From Actinomadura sp. NAK00032 (GTDB lineage: Bacteria > Actinomycetota > Actinomycetes > Streptosporangiales > Streptosporangiaceae), in the NCBI RefSeq assembly GCF_013364275.1, contig NZ_CP054932.1, positions 4,092,001 through 4,156,000 of the forward strand: a stretch of 64,000 bases of DNA. The letters run 5' to 3'. Each line of letters begins with the position of its first letter. The stretch's first letter is position 1. The notes under the pieces are model-generated. The model was not told the origin of the DNA. It worked only from the letters and a program-made list of their open reading frames with translations, and did not search any database. Both the position numbers and the translations under genes were made by a program. Positions 49,660-58,283 of this stretch are shown here, piece by piece.

Positions 49660-51246
49660 GTGGCTGAGGACCGGCTCTTCATCGTCTTCCTGGCCGTGGC
49701 GGTCGTCGTGCTGCTGGCCCGCGCGCTGTCGGAGCGGCTGCGCGTGCCGGACGCGATCCTGCTGGTCCTGCTCGGCATGGCCGCGGGGTTCGTGCCCGCG
49801 CTGCCCGGCGTCGTCGTCCCGCCCGAACTGGTCCTGCTCGGCTTCCTGCCGCCGCTGCTCTACCACGCGGCCTTCTTCACCGCGCCGCGCGAGGCCCGCG
49901 CCGACGCCGTGCCGATCTTCACGCTGGCGTTCGGGCTCACCACCGTCACGACGGTCGCGGTCGCCGCGACCGTCCACGCGCTCGTGCCGGGCGCCGGCTG
50001 GGCCGCCGCGCTGGCGTTCGGCGCGGCGGTGTCGCCGACCGACCCGGTGGCCGCGACCGCGGTGATGCAGCGGCTCGGCGCCCCGCCCCGGATGGTCACG
50101 ATCCTGGAGGGCGAGAGCCTGATCAACGACGGCGCCGCCCTCACGATCTTCATGCTCGCGGTGGAGGCGCTCGACGGCGGCTTCACCGCCGGGCACGGCG
50201 CGGTGCGGGTGCTCCAGATCGTCCTCGGCGGCGTGGCCTACGGGTTCGGCGTGGGGTTCGCCGTCCGCTGGGTGCGCCGCTGGATCAGCGACCCGGTCAG
50301 CCAGATCATCGTGTCGCTGGCCACCCCCTACATCGCGTTCGTCCCCGCCGACCACGTCGGCGTCTCCGGGGTGCTCGCCACCGTCACCGCCGGGTTCTAC
50401 ATCGGCACCCGCGGGGAGGGCGTGCTGCAGCCGGCGTCGCGGCTGGCCGGCACGACGTTCTGGCGGATCCTGACGTTCCTGCTGGAGTCGGCGCTGTTCG
50501 TGCTGCTCGGCCTGGAGATCCGCGAGATCCTCCGCGAGCCGGGCGGCCAGACCTGGGGCATGGTGGCGGCGGCGACCTTCGCGGTGTCCGCCGTCGTCAT
50601 CGGCGTGCGGGTGCTGTGGCAGCTCGGGAACGGGCCGCTCGCCCGGCTGCTGCCCGGCGGGCCGCGCAGCCAGCGGGGACTCGGCCGGCGGGAGCGCCTC
50701 GTCATCGGCCTCGGCGGCATGCGCGGCGCGATCTCGCTGGCGATCGCGCTGTCGCTGCCCGCCGCGGTGGGGGACGAGCGCGGGCTGCTGGTGCTGGTCG
50801 CCGCGCTGGTGGTCCTCGTCACGCTGGTCGGGCAGGCGCCGCTGCTGCCGGTCCTGCTGCGCCGCCTCGGCCTGGTGCAGCCGGACCGGCGGCGCGCCGA
50901 GGCGATGGTCGCGCGCAAGGCCGGGCTGGAGGCGGCGCTGGCCCGGCTCGCGGAGCTGGCCGAGGACGACGCCGTGGACGAGCAGACCGCCGAGGCGTAC
51001 CGGCAGATGCTCGAGCTGCGGCTGGAGCGCGTCCACTACCTCCTGGACCGGCGGGACCGGGAGCCGGACGCCGCGGGGGAGCAGGGCCCGCCCGCCGGGC
51101 GGCGGGTGCGCGGCGAGCTGGTCAGGGCCCAGCGCCGCAAGCTGCGCGCCCTGTACCGCGACGGCCGGATCGGCGCCGGGACGCTCCGCGAGATCGGCCG
51201 GGAGCTCGACTTCGAGGACCCGACGACCCCCGGGGCGCGCCCCTGA
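49660..51246 (+). CDS. Na+/H+ antiporter, CPA1 family (second)
   Basis: Exchanger of 528 residues with about twelve membrane segments. The transport site reads AAVSPTDPVAATAVMQRLGAPP, with GESLINDGAALTIF after it; GLGGMRGAISLAIALSLP is the later conserved segment. A C-terminal soluble tail of about 120 residues follows. GTG 49660 is preceded by GAGGA at nine bases; a GTG at 49645 is a poorer alternative. It keeps the canonical SPTDP motif where the first antiporter has APPDA, so ion preference may differ. Confidence 0.9.
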   Translation: MAEDRLFIVFLAVAVVVLLARALSERLRVPDAILLVLLGMAAGFVPALPGVVVPPELVLLGFLPPLLYHAAFFTAPREARADAVPIFTLAFGLTTVTTVAVAATVHALVPGAGWAAALAFGAAVSPTDPVAATAVMQRLGAPPRMVTILEGESLINDGAALTIFMLAVEALDGGFTAGHGAVRVLQIVLGGVAYGFGVGFAVRWVRRWISDPVSQIIVSLATPYIAFVPADHVGVSGVLATVTAGFYIGTRGEGVLQPASRLAGTTFWRILTFLLESALFVLLGLEIREILREPGGQTWGMVAAATFAVSAVVIGVRVLWQLGNGPLARLLPGGPRSQRGLGRRERLVIGLGGMRGAISLAIALSLPAAVGDERGLLVLVAALVVLVTLVGQAPLLPVLLRRLGLVQPDRRRAEAMVARKAGLEAALARLAELAEDDAVDEQTAEAYRQMLELRLERVHYLLDRRDREPDAAGEQGPPAGRRVRGELVRAQRRKLRALYRDGRIGAGTLREIGRELDFEDPTTPGARP

Positions 51247-51277
51247 CCGGCGGCGGCCGCGTCGCCCCGGCCGGTCA
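51244..51277. terminator. Hairpin joining two convergent stop codons
   Basis: TGACCGGC (51244-51251) pairs with GCCGGTCA (51270-51277), with an inner GGCG/CGCC stem. The arms contain the stop codons of both convergent genes. Likely bidirectional terminator. Confidence 0.6.
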
Positions 51278-51847
51278 GCGCTCGTAGTGCGGGTCGGCGA
51301 CGACGGGGTAGTAGGCGTCGGTGTGCTGGACGCGCATCGTGACGGCCGTGCCGTCGAGCGTGTAGTCGGCCTTCACCTGGCGGAACATCGAGTCGCTGGC
51401 CCAGGGGTTGTAGAGGCGGCCCACGGTGGCGCCGTAGCGCAGGTGGACGACGTCGTAGCCGCCGGACGGCATCGACTCCAGGGCCAGCCCGTCGGCCAGG
51501 GAGACGGCGAACCGGAACTCCGAGGGGGCGTCGGGGCCGTGGATCACGGTGAGCAGCCGCACGCCGCCGGCGGTGGTCTGCGCGACGATGTCGGTGTCGA
51601 CGTCCACGCCGACGAACACCCGCAGGCTGGGGCGCAGCACCTGCGCGACCGTGTCGGCCGCCGTGGCGTCGATGCCGAGGTGGATGCGCTGGCCGTCCTT
51701 GGTCGGCACCCAGACCCCGTCACGGGCCCGCTGGCCCCACGCGACGTCGGGGTTCTCCATCTCCTGCGGCTCGTTCTTGCCCCGCGCGACCAGAATCCTG
51801 GAGGCGGCGCTCATCGCCGCGGCAGCCCCGTCCCGTGCATGCCTCAT
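51275..51847 (-). CDS. Hypothetical protein
   Basis: Protein of 190 residues with no family I can name. No signal peptide; beta-rich looking, with VFVGVDVDTDIVAQTTAGGVRLLTVI and a C-terminal YYPVVADPHYER. The PVVADPHYE-type ending occurs mid-protein in larger actinobacterial secreted proteins, so this may be a shortened relative; that is from memory. ATG 51847 follows GAGGGGG at seven bases; an ATG at 51814 is possible. Confidence 0.6.
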   Translation of the reverse strand: MRHARDGAAAAMSAASRILVARGKNEPQEMENPDVAWGQRARDGVWVPTKDGQRIHLGIDATAADTVAQVLRPSLRVFVGVDVDTDIVAQTTAGGVRLLTVIHGPDAPSEFRFAVSLADGLALESMPSGGYDVVHLRYGATVGRLYNPWASDSMFRQVKADYTLDGTAVTMRVQHTDAYYPVVADPHYER

Positions 51848-52147
51848 GACGGGCCCCCTCGCCTTCTTTCATCACTCACGTGACTTCGCGCTCGTCCTGG
51901 GTTTACCACGGGCGAGGCGGGCCGGGCGTCTCGTTGCCCCGCCGCTGGTCGATTAGTGACGTTCGCCCCGTGCGTCGTTGGACCTTACACCACGCTTATC
52001 CGTGCCGGTCGGACCGGGCGGGGAAGCTTTGCGCGGCCGTTCCCGGCCGCTGTTTCCCGCGCGGTGACGGTCCGTTTCCGGCCCCTCACACGGCGGACCG
52101 CGGACCGCCTCTCCGGCGGCCCGCGGCCCGTCCCCATCCCCCCGGCC
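51848..52147. other. 300-base gap with no recognised feature
   Basis: Between the hypothetical gene (reading left) and the end of the aminotransferase gene. I see no convincing promoter, hairpin or gene; reading frames here lack ribosome sites. Confidence 0.5.
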
Positions 52148-53485
52148 TCAGGTGAGCGCGGGCTCCCCGGCGGTCACGCTCACGGTCAGGTCGGCGAGCA
52201 CCTCGCCGAGCCGGTCCAGGGCGCTCTCGATCCACGGCAGCGACGCCGGCGCGGGCGACGCCAGGGCCGCGCGGCGCTGCTCGTCGTCCTCCCCGTAGAG
52301 CAGGCTCGGCGCCACCCGCATGCGCAGCGCCGCGGGCGCGTCCCCGAACGAGCTGCCGGGCAGCACGCCGACCCCGTACCGGTCCAGCAGCAGGTGCGTG
52401 AGATCGGCGGCCGTGCGGACGCCGTGGTTCTCGTGCAGGACGTCCCGGAGCGGCCCGAAGTCGGGGTAGACGTAGAAGGCGGCCTCCGGGCGGCGGACGA
52501 GCGCCCCGGCGGCGGCGAAGCGGTCGGCGACCGCGCCCGCGACCGCGGCGTGCAGCCGCCGGCTGCGGTCGACGTGCTCCACCAGCTCGGGCGGCTCGGC
52601 GAAGGCGTAGGCGGCGGCGTGCTGCATGGGGGCCGGAGCGCTCGACCAGATCTCGCTCGCCACCCCGAGCAGGCTGTCGCGCAGCGCACGGCCGAACGGC
52701 CCGTCCGGCAGCCGCGCGACGCCGAGCCGCCAGCCGCCCGCCGCGAGGCTCTTGCTCAGCGCGGTCGTCACCACGGTCCGCTCGGGCGCGTACAGCGCGG
52801 GGCTCGGCACCGTCCGCGCCGGGTCGTGCACCAGGTCGCGGTAGATCTCGTCGGAGATGACGACCAGGTCGTGCTCGCGGGCCACCGCGCACAGCCGCCG
52901 GACGGTCTCCTCGGACGCCAGCGTCCCGGTGGGGTTGTCGGGCAGCGTCACCACGACGGCGCGGACGTCGCGGCCCCGCGCGCGGGCCCGCACCACGGCG
53001 TCGGCCAGCAGTGCCGGGCTCGGCACGCCGCCCTCGCCGGGCGGGGTCGCGACGCGGATCGGCTCGGCGCCCGCCAGCGACGCCTGCGCGGCGTAGCTCA
53101 CCCAGCTCGGCGCCGCCACCACCACGTCGCCGCCGAGCGAGGTCAGCAGGGCGTACAGCAGCGGCTTGCTGCCGGGCCCGGCGACGACCGCGGACGGGTC
53201 GGTGGGCAGCCCCCGGCGGCTCCAGTAGCCCGCCGCGGCGGCACGCAGCGCCGCCGACCCGGCGACCGGGCCGTAGGCACCCCGGTCCGCGGCCGACCCC
53301 AGCTCGCGGACCAGGGCGGGATGTATCGGTATCCCGGCCTCCCCGAAGCCGAGGGGGAGCACGCGCTCTCCCTCCCTGCGCTTGCGGGCGATCGCCTCGT
53401 TCACCGCGAGCGTCGCCGAGAGCGGGACCGGGCGGGGCGCGAACGACAGCGGCCGGACGAATGCGGACTGGTTCTGGGCAGGCAT
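52148..53485 (-). CDS. PLP-dependent aminotransferase, class I/II
   Basis: Fold-type I aminotransferase of 445 residues. DNPTGTLAS is the cofactor-facing NPTG motif; ISDEIYRDL follows; the Schiff-base lysine is in TTALSKSLAAGGWRLG. LRMRVAPSLLYG carries the substrate-carboxylate arginine. ATG 53485 follows GGAG at eight bases. It diverges from a LysR gene, probably its regulator. The substrate amino acid is unknown. The C-terminus beyond about 430 is short and variable. Confidence 0.9.
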   Translation of the reverse strand: MPAQNQSAFVRPLSFAPRPVPLSATLAVNEAIARKRREGERVLPLGFGEAGIPIHPALVRELGSAADRGAYGPVAGSAALRAAAAGYWSRRGLPTDPSAVVAGPGSKPLLYALLTSLGGDVVVAAPSWVSYAAQASLAGAEPIRVATPPGEGGVPSPALLADAVVRARARGRDVRAVVVTLPDNPTGTLASEETVRRLCAVAREHDLVVISDEIYRDLVHDPARTVPSPALYAPERTVVTTALSKSLAAGGWRLGVARLPDGPFGRALRDSLLGVASEIWSSAPAPMQHAAAYAFAEPPELVEHVDRSRRLHAAVAGAVADRFAAAGALVRRPEAAFYVYPDFGPLRDVLHENHGVRTAADLTHLLLDRYGVGVLPGSSFGDAPAALRMRVAPSLLYGEDDEQRRAALASPAPASLPWIESALDRLGEVLADLTVSVTAGEPALT

Positions 53486-53528
53486 CAATGCTCCAAAGGG
53501 CATGCGTGAGTGACGGTGGGCAAACCGT

Positions 53529-53554
53529 TGAATCCCCGTGTGTGAATCCCCGTG
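53529..53554. repeat. Direct repeat in the aminotransferase-LysR gap
   Basis: TGAATCCCCGTG occurs at 53529-53540 and 53543-53554, 14 bases apart. Could be a regulator site; unproven. Confidence 0.5.
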
Positions 53555-53643
53555 CGTACGGCCCGGCCGGGCTCGACTCACTCTTGCCCGCTGCAAGCAT
53601 CATTACAAGCGAGTCTCACCGATGGTTACCGTAAGCTGAGCTG

Positions 53644-54567
53644 ATGCTCGAACTGCGCCGCCTGCGGCTTCTCGCCGAATTCGCCCGCCGCGGCAGCATC
53701 GCCGCGACCGCGGGCGCCCTCGGCTTCACCCCGTCCGCGGTCTCCCAGCAGCTCGCGGCGCTGGAGCGGGAGGCCCGCGTCCCGCTGCTGGACCGGACGG
53801 CCCGCAGCGCCGAGCTGACCGATGCGGGGCGCCGGCTCGCCGAGCGCGCCGAGGAGATCCTCGGCATGGTCGAGGCGGCCGAGGCGGAGCTGTCGGCGCA
53901 GGCCGACGCCCCCTCCGGGCGGATCACGGTCACCGCGTTCCCGACCGCCGCCGTCGCCTTCGCACCCGCGCTGGCGCGCAGCCTCGGCGAGCACCCCGGG
54001 CTGACGTTCGTGCTCCGGCAGACCGCGCCCGGCACGGGCATCCGGCAGGTGCAGAGCGGCGAGGTCGACATCGCGCTCATCGACGACTGGACGGGCAAGG
54101 TCCCCGACCAGGCGCCCGCCGCGCTGGAGTTCTTCCACCTGCGCCGCGATCCGCTGGTCCTGGTCGTGCCGGAGTCGCACCCGATGTCGGACCCGGCCCG
54201 CCCGGTCGACCTGGAGCGGCTCCGCGAGGAGGCCTGGATGGCCGCGCCGCCCGGCGAGCCGTCCCGGCAGGCCGTCGAGCGGCTGATGGACACCGTCGGC
54301 GGCGCCCGCCCGGTGCCCTGGGAGTTCGAGGGGCTGCACACGATCCTCAGCCTGGTGGCGCGGGGCATCGGCATCACCGCGGTGCCCGCGCTGGCGCTCG
54401 CCGCGGGGGACCGGGGCGTGGCGGTGCGGCGCATCCCCGAGTGCACGCTCGCGCGCGAGGTCTACGCCGTCACGCGCACCGCGAGCGTGCGCAGGCCGTC
54501 GGTGGCGGTGACCCTGCGCGCGATTTACGCCGCCGCCAGGGACGTCCAGCCCACTCCGGCCGAGTAG
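53644..54567 (+). CDS. LysR family transcriptional regulator
   Basis: Regulator of 307 residues. N-terminal helix-turn-helix LRLLAEFARRGSIAATAGALGFTPSAVSQQLAALER, then a type 2 periplasmic-binding-like domain (GRITVTAFPTAAVAFAPALA, ESHPMSDPARPVDL, ARGIGITAVPALAL). It diverges from the aminotransferase gene over 158 bases, the classic arrangement for a LysR and its target. Confidence 0.9.
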   Translation: MLELRRLRLLAEFARRGSIAATAGALGFTPSAVSQQLAALEREARVPLLDRTARSAELTDAGRRLAERAEEILGMVEAAEAELSAQADAPSGRITVTAFPTAAVAFAPALARSLGEHPGLTFVLRQTAPGTGIRQVQSGEVDIALIDDWTGKVPDQAPAALEFFHLRRDPLVLVVPESHPMSDPARPVDLERLREEAWMAAPPGEPSRQAVERLMDTVGGARPVPWEFEGLHTILSLVARGIGITAVPALALAAGDRGVAVRRIPECTLAREVYAVTRTASVRRPSVAVTLRAIYAAARDVQPTPAE

Positions 54568-54750
54568 CGAGGTGAGGGACGCCGAAAGTCGGAAACAAAG
54601 CGGGAGCGGTGGTTCGACACTGGCCGCATCCGGCCGGGGCCCGCACCTCGCGGCGCCGGGGGCCGAACTAAGGAGGGAACCAGCCGCGCGGACCGGATCG
54701 TTCGAAAACGGACAGGCACGCGCGGATCATCACGTACGGTGGGGCGAATC

Positions 54751-55476
54751 GTGACCAGATCCGAGTTCATGCACGCCGACCGGGGAGCACAGTACTCGAT
54801 GGAACGAACGGCGACCACGCCGGCGGAGCCCGGCCACCACGTGTTCGAGCTGCCGCGGGTGACCGCGCTGCTCATGCACGCGCTCCCGCGCTTCGTCGAG
54901 GGCGTCATCGCCCCGGTGGCGGTGTTCTACGCCGCGCTCATGCTGCTCGGGCTGAACGGCGCCCTGATCGCCGCCGTCGCCTGGGTCTACGGCGGCATCA
55001 TCTACCGCTACGTGCGCGGCCACCCGGTGTCGGGGATGCTGATGCTGGCCGCGGTCGGCGTGACCGTCCGCGCGGGCCTGGCCGCCGCCACGCACAGCGC
55101 GGTCGTCTACTTCCTGCAGCCGACCCTCGGGACGCTCTGCGTCAGCATGGCGTTCCTGGCCTCGGTGCCGCTCGGCAAGCCGCTCGCCATGAAGCTCGCC
55201 AAGGACATGGCGCCGATCCCCGACGCCTTCTACAAGCACGACAGGGTCCACCGGTTCTTCCTGCGGATCTCGCTGCTGTGGTCGGCGGTCCTGCTGGCGA
55301 ACGTCGGCGTCAGCCTGTGGATGCTGTTCAACGAGTCGATCAGCATGTACCTGTGGATCCGCACCGGCATCGTCGCCGGGCTGGGCGCGATCGGCATCGC
55401 CGTGTCGGTGTGGGGCTTCAAGCGCCTCGTCCGGCGCATCAACCGCGAGCCCGCCCCCTCCGGGACGGCCGCCTGA
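54751..55476 (+). CDS. Membrane protein, VC0807-like
   Basis: Protein of about 241 residues with around six hydrophobic segments (VIAPVAVFYAALMLLGL, ALIAAVAWVYGGIIY, GMLMLAAVGVTVRAGLAA, TLCVSMAFLASVPL, ISLLWSAVLLANVGVSLWML, GIVAGLGAIGIAVSVWGF). It reminds me of the VC0807 family, of unknown function. The GTG at 54751 has GGTGGGG six bases before it; ATG 54799 is nearly as good and nearer the conserved part. A clear terminator follows. Confidence 0.7.
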   Translation: MTRSEFMHADRGAQYSMERTATTPAEPGHHVFELPRVTALLMHALPRFVEGVIAPVAVFYAALMLLGLNGALIAAVAWVYGGIIYRYVRGHPVSGMLMLAAVGVTVRAGLAAATHSAVVYFLQPTLGTLCVSMAFLASVPLGKPLAMKLAKDMAPIPDAFYKHDRVHRFFLRISLLWSAVLLANVGVSLWMLFNESISMYLWIRTGIVAGLGAIGIAVSVWGFKRLVRRINREPAPSGTAA

Positions 55477-55494
55477 ACAGCGTTTTCCTCGCCC

Positions 55495-55525
55495 ACGCCC
55501 CGAACCTTCGCCGGGTTCGGGGCGT
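55495..55525 (+). terminator. Terminator after the membrane protein gene
   Basis: ACGCCCCGAACC (55495-55506) pairs perfectly with GGTTCGGGGCGT (55514-55525), 7-nt loop; followed by CTCC, weak T content. Confidence 0.75.
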
Positions 55526-55583
55526 CTCCATATGCAGGTAGATTCACCGGACACGGGGTGAATTAAGAGCATTTGGGGGATTT

Positions 55584-56753
55584 GTGGCGATCAAGGGTCG
55601 TGTGGGGCTCGGCCTGGCCGGGGGCGCGGGCGCGGTGGCGATGCTCGTGAGCGGCTGCGCGATCGGCGGCGAGGGCGCGCTCGCCTCGGGCGGGTCCGAC
55701 ACCGAGGTGACCATCACCCCCGCCAACGGGACCGCCCAGGTCAAGCCGGACGGCACCATCGAGGTGAAGGCCGCCGGCGCCGAGCTGCGCGACGTCACCG
55801 TCCAGGGCGAGGGCGCCGCGATCACCGGGGCGTTCGGCGAGGGGCGCAAGACCTGGCGCTCCACCCGCACCCTGACGCCCGGCACGTCCTACACCGTCAC
55901 CGCGCAGGCCGGCGACGGCGGCAAGGCCCGCACGGTGACCAGCTCGTTCACCACGCTGAAGCCCGCCAAGACGCTGTCCATCCTGGACGTCACCCCGAAC
56001 GTCAAGGGGGAGAAGGTCGGCGTCGGCATGCCGATCTTCGTCCGGTTCGACCGCGCGGTCACCGACAAGGCCGCCGTCGAGCGGACGCTGCGGGTGACCC
56101 CCGACAAGCCCGTCGAGGGCGCGTGGCGGTGGCTGGCGCCCGACCAGGCCGTCTACCGCACCAAGACCTACTGGCAGCCGCACCAGACGGTCCGCTTCCA
56201 CGCGGCACTGGCCGGGGTGAACGCGGGCGGCGGCGTGTACGGGGCCAAGGACGCCCAGGCCGCCATCAGCATCGGCGCAAAGCAGGTCACCACCGGCGAC
56301 CTCGGCGAGCACCACATGACGGTGACGCGGGACGGTAAGAAGCTGCGCACGATCCCCTTCAGCGCCGGCAACGGGCAGACCCGGGAGTACACCACCACCA
56401 GCGGCGTCCACCTCCTGATGGAGAAGGGCAACCCCGTCACGATGACCGCCCCCGGCCGCAAGGAAGGCGACCCGGGCTACTACAAGACGGTCGTCAACTA
56501 CGCGGTCCGCTTCTCCAACAGCGGCGAGTACGTCCACTCGGCGCCCTGGTCGGTCGGGTCGCAGGGGTCGGCGAACGTCAGCCACGGCTGCCTGAACATC
56601 AGCCCCGCCAACGCCAAGTGGTACTACGACGTCATGCAGCGCGGCGACATCATCAAGCTGACCGGCAGCGACCGCGAGGTCGAGTACGACAACGGCTGGA
56701 GCTTCTGGCAGCTGTCCTTCGACGAGTGGCGCGAGGGCAGCGCCCTCCAGTGA
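55584..56753 (+). CDS. Lipoprotein L,D-transpeptidase (first of a tandem pair)
   Basis: Cell-wall enzyme forming 3-3 peptide crosslinks outside the membrane. It has 389 residues: signal peptide with lipobox LVSGC (C25), two immunoglobulin-like domains (about 40-255), YkuD catalytic domain, and a C-terminal EYDNGWSFWQLSFDEW tail. The active-site motif is SHGCLNIS, H334 and C336. Architecture equals mycobacterial LdtMt2. GTG 55584 after GGGGGATTT. Such enzymes resist most penicillins but are hit by carbapenems. Confidence 0.92.
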   Translation: MAIKGRVGLGLAGGAGAVAMLVSGCAIGGEGALASGGSDTEVTITPANGTAQVKPDGTIEVKAAGAELRDVTVQGEGAAITGAFGEGRKTWRSTRTLTPGTSYTVTAQAGDGGKARTVTSSFTTLKPAKTLSILDVTPNVKGEKVGVGMPIFVRFDRAVTDKAAVERTLRVTPDKPVEGAWRWLAPDQAVYRTKTYWQPHQTVRFHAALAGVNAGGGVYGAKDAQAAISIGAKQVTTGDLGEHHMTVTRDGKKLRTIPFSAGNGQTREYTTTSGVHLLMEKGNPVTMTAPGRKEGDPGYYKTVVNYAVRFSNSGEYVHSAPWSVGSQGSANVSHGCLNISPANAKWYYDVMQRGDIIKLTGSDREVEYDNGWSFWQLSFDEWREGSALQ

Positions 56754-56920
56754 GGGGCGCGGGACCGGCCTGGAGGTTTCCTGAAAGCCGTCTGGACGCC
56801 GGAGCCCCTCATGCAACGCTTTGATCTCGGACACCCGCCAAAACCCCGAGTCGTGGCATGATCCTCGTCTTTTGTCGCTAATGTCGCTGGTGGTAGACGG
56901 CGGGGTCACTGGAGGTCGCG

Positions 56921-58156
56921 GTGCAGCGGAGGATTTCCGCAGGTGTTCGGGCGGGCGCGGGAATCGCGGGGGTCGTGCTGGTGTTCACGACCGCGTGCAG
57001 CGGAGGTGAGAAGGACTCCGGCGTGACCGTCGGGGAGAAGGGGGACGCGAGCGTCCCGCAGGTGACGATCGACCCGGGCAACGGCAACACCAAGGCCAAG
57101 CCCGAGGCGGGCGTCGTCGTCACCGCGGTGGGCGGCACGCTGGAGCAGGTCACCGTCACCCTCAAGGGCAAGACGGTGACCGGCGAGATGGCCGACGACA
57201 AGACCAGCTGGAAGTCGCGGACGCTGCGCCCCGGCGCCAAGTACCAGGTCACCGCGGTCGCCAAGAGCCCGCAGGGCAAGTCGGCCACGGTCAACGCCTC
57301 GTTCGCCACGGCCAAGGCGGCCAACGAGCTGGAGATCGTCGACGTCACGCCCGGCAAGAACGAGAAGGTCGGGGTCGGCATGCCGATCCAGGTCGTCTTC
57401 AACCGCGCGGTCGCCGACAAGAAGGCCGTGGAGAAGGCCCTGGAGGTCAAGTCCACCAAGCCCGCCACCGGCGCGTGGTACTGGATGAACGACACCACCG
57501 TCGTCTTCCGCACGAAGAACGGCACGTACTGGCAGCCCAACCAGAAGGTGGCCCTCAAGGCCCGGCTGTCCGGCGTCAAGTCCGGCAAGCGGACCTACGG
57601 CATGGCCGACTTCACGCGCACCTTCCGCATCGGCGACTCGCACATCACGCACATCAGCACCAAGAAGAAGAAGGCCGTCGTCAAGGAGAACGGCAAGACG
57701 GTCCGGTCCTGGCCCATCAGCGCCGGCCGCGGCGGCCGCGTCGTCAACGGCGTCGACACCTTCCTCACCACCAGCGGCATCCACCTGACGATGGGCAAGG
57801 AGAATCCGGCGATCATGACGTCGGAGTGGATGGGCGTCGACCCGAAGGACAAGAAGAACGGCGGCTACAAGGAGGTCATCCCGTTCGCGGTGCGGATCTC
57901 CAACAGCGGCGAGTACGTCCACTCGATGGCCTCCACGGTGTGGGCGCAGGGCCGGCAGAACGTCAGCCACGGCTGCGTCAACTCCCCGCCCAAGGACGCC
58001 CGCTGGTTCTACAACTTCTCCTACCGCGGCGACCCGGTGGTCATCACCGGCAGCAAGCGGGGCCTGGACTGGAACAACGGCTGGAGCTACTACGAGATGT
58101 CGTGGAACCGGTGGGTCAAGGGCGGCGCCCTCAACCGCACCGTCACCACGGGCTGA
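56921..58156 (+). CDS. Lipoprotein L,D-transpeptidase (second of a tandem pair)
   Basis: Paralogue of the previous gene, 411 residues, same layout: lipobox FTTAC (C26), two Ig-like domains, YkuD with SHGCVNSP (catalytic C352) and a WNNGWSYYEMSWNRW tail. It is richer in lysine (KKKKAVVKENGK). The residue after the CVN is S-P instead of the usual L-S, a small change beside the active site. GTG 56921 with GGAGG six bases before it. A 167-base gap separates the pair. Confidence 0.92.
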   Translation: MQRRISAGVRAGAGIAGVVLVFTTACSGGEKDSGVTVGEKGDASVPQVTIDPGNGNTKAKPEAGVVVTAVGGTLEQVTVTLKGKTVTGEMADDKTSWKSRTLRPGAKYQVTAVAKSPQGKSATVNASFATAKAANELEIVDVTPGKNEKVGVGMPIQVVFNRAVADKKAVEKALEVKSTKPATGAWYWMNDTTVVFRTKNGTYWQPNQKVALKARLSGVKSGKRTYGMADFTRTFRIGDSHITHISTKKKKAVVKENGKTVRSWPISAGRGGRVVNGVDTFLTTSGIHLTMGKENPAIMTSEWMGVDPKDKKNGGYKEVIPFAVRISNSGEYVHSMASTVWAQGRQNVSHGCVNSPPKDARWFYNFSYRGDPVVITGSKRGLDWNNGWSYYEMSWNRWVKGGALNRTVTTG

Positions 58157-58171
58157 CCGCCGCTCGCCGAC

Positions 58172-58201
58172 CATGACCGGGCATGACCGGGCATGACCGG
58201 G
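58172..58201. repeat. Three tandem decamers after the transpeptidase gene
   Basis: CATGACCGGG repeated three times without interruption, 16 bases after the stop and 80 before the glycosyltransferase start. Confidence 0.85.
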
Positions 58202-58283
58202 AAGGGCGTTGACCACCGGTTGGCGTTGACCCGTCCCGAAGGGGGCACAGGGCCGGAAACGGACCTCTGCGATCGGGGACGAG

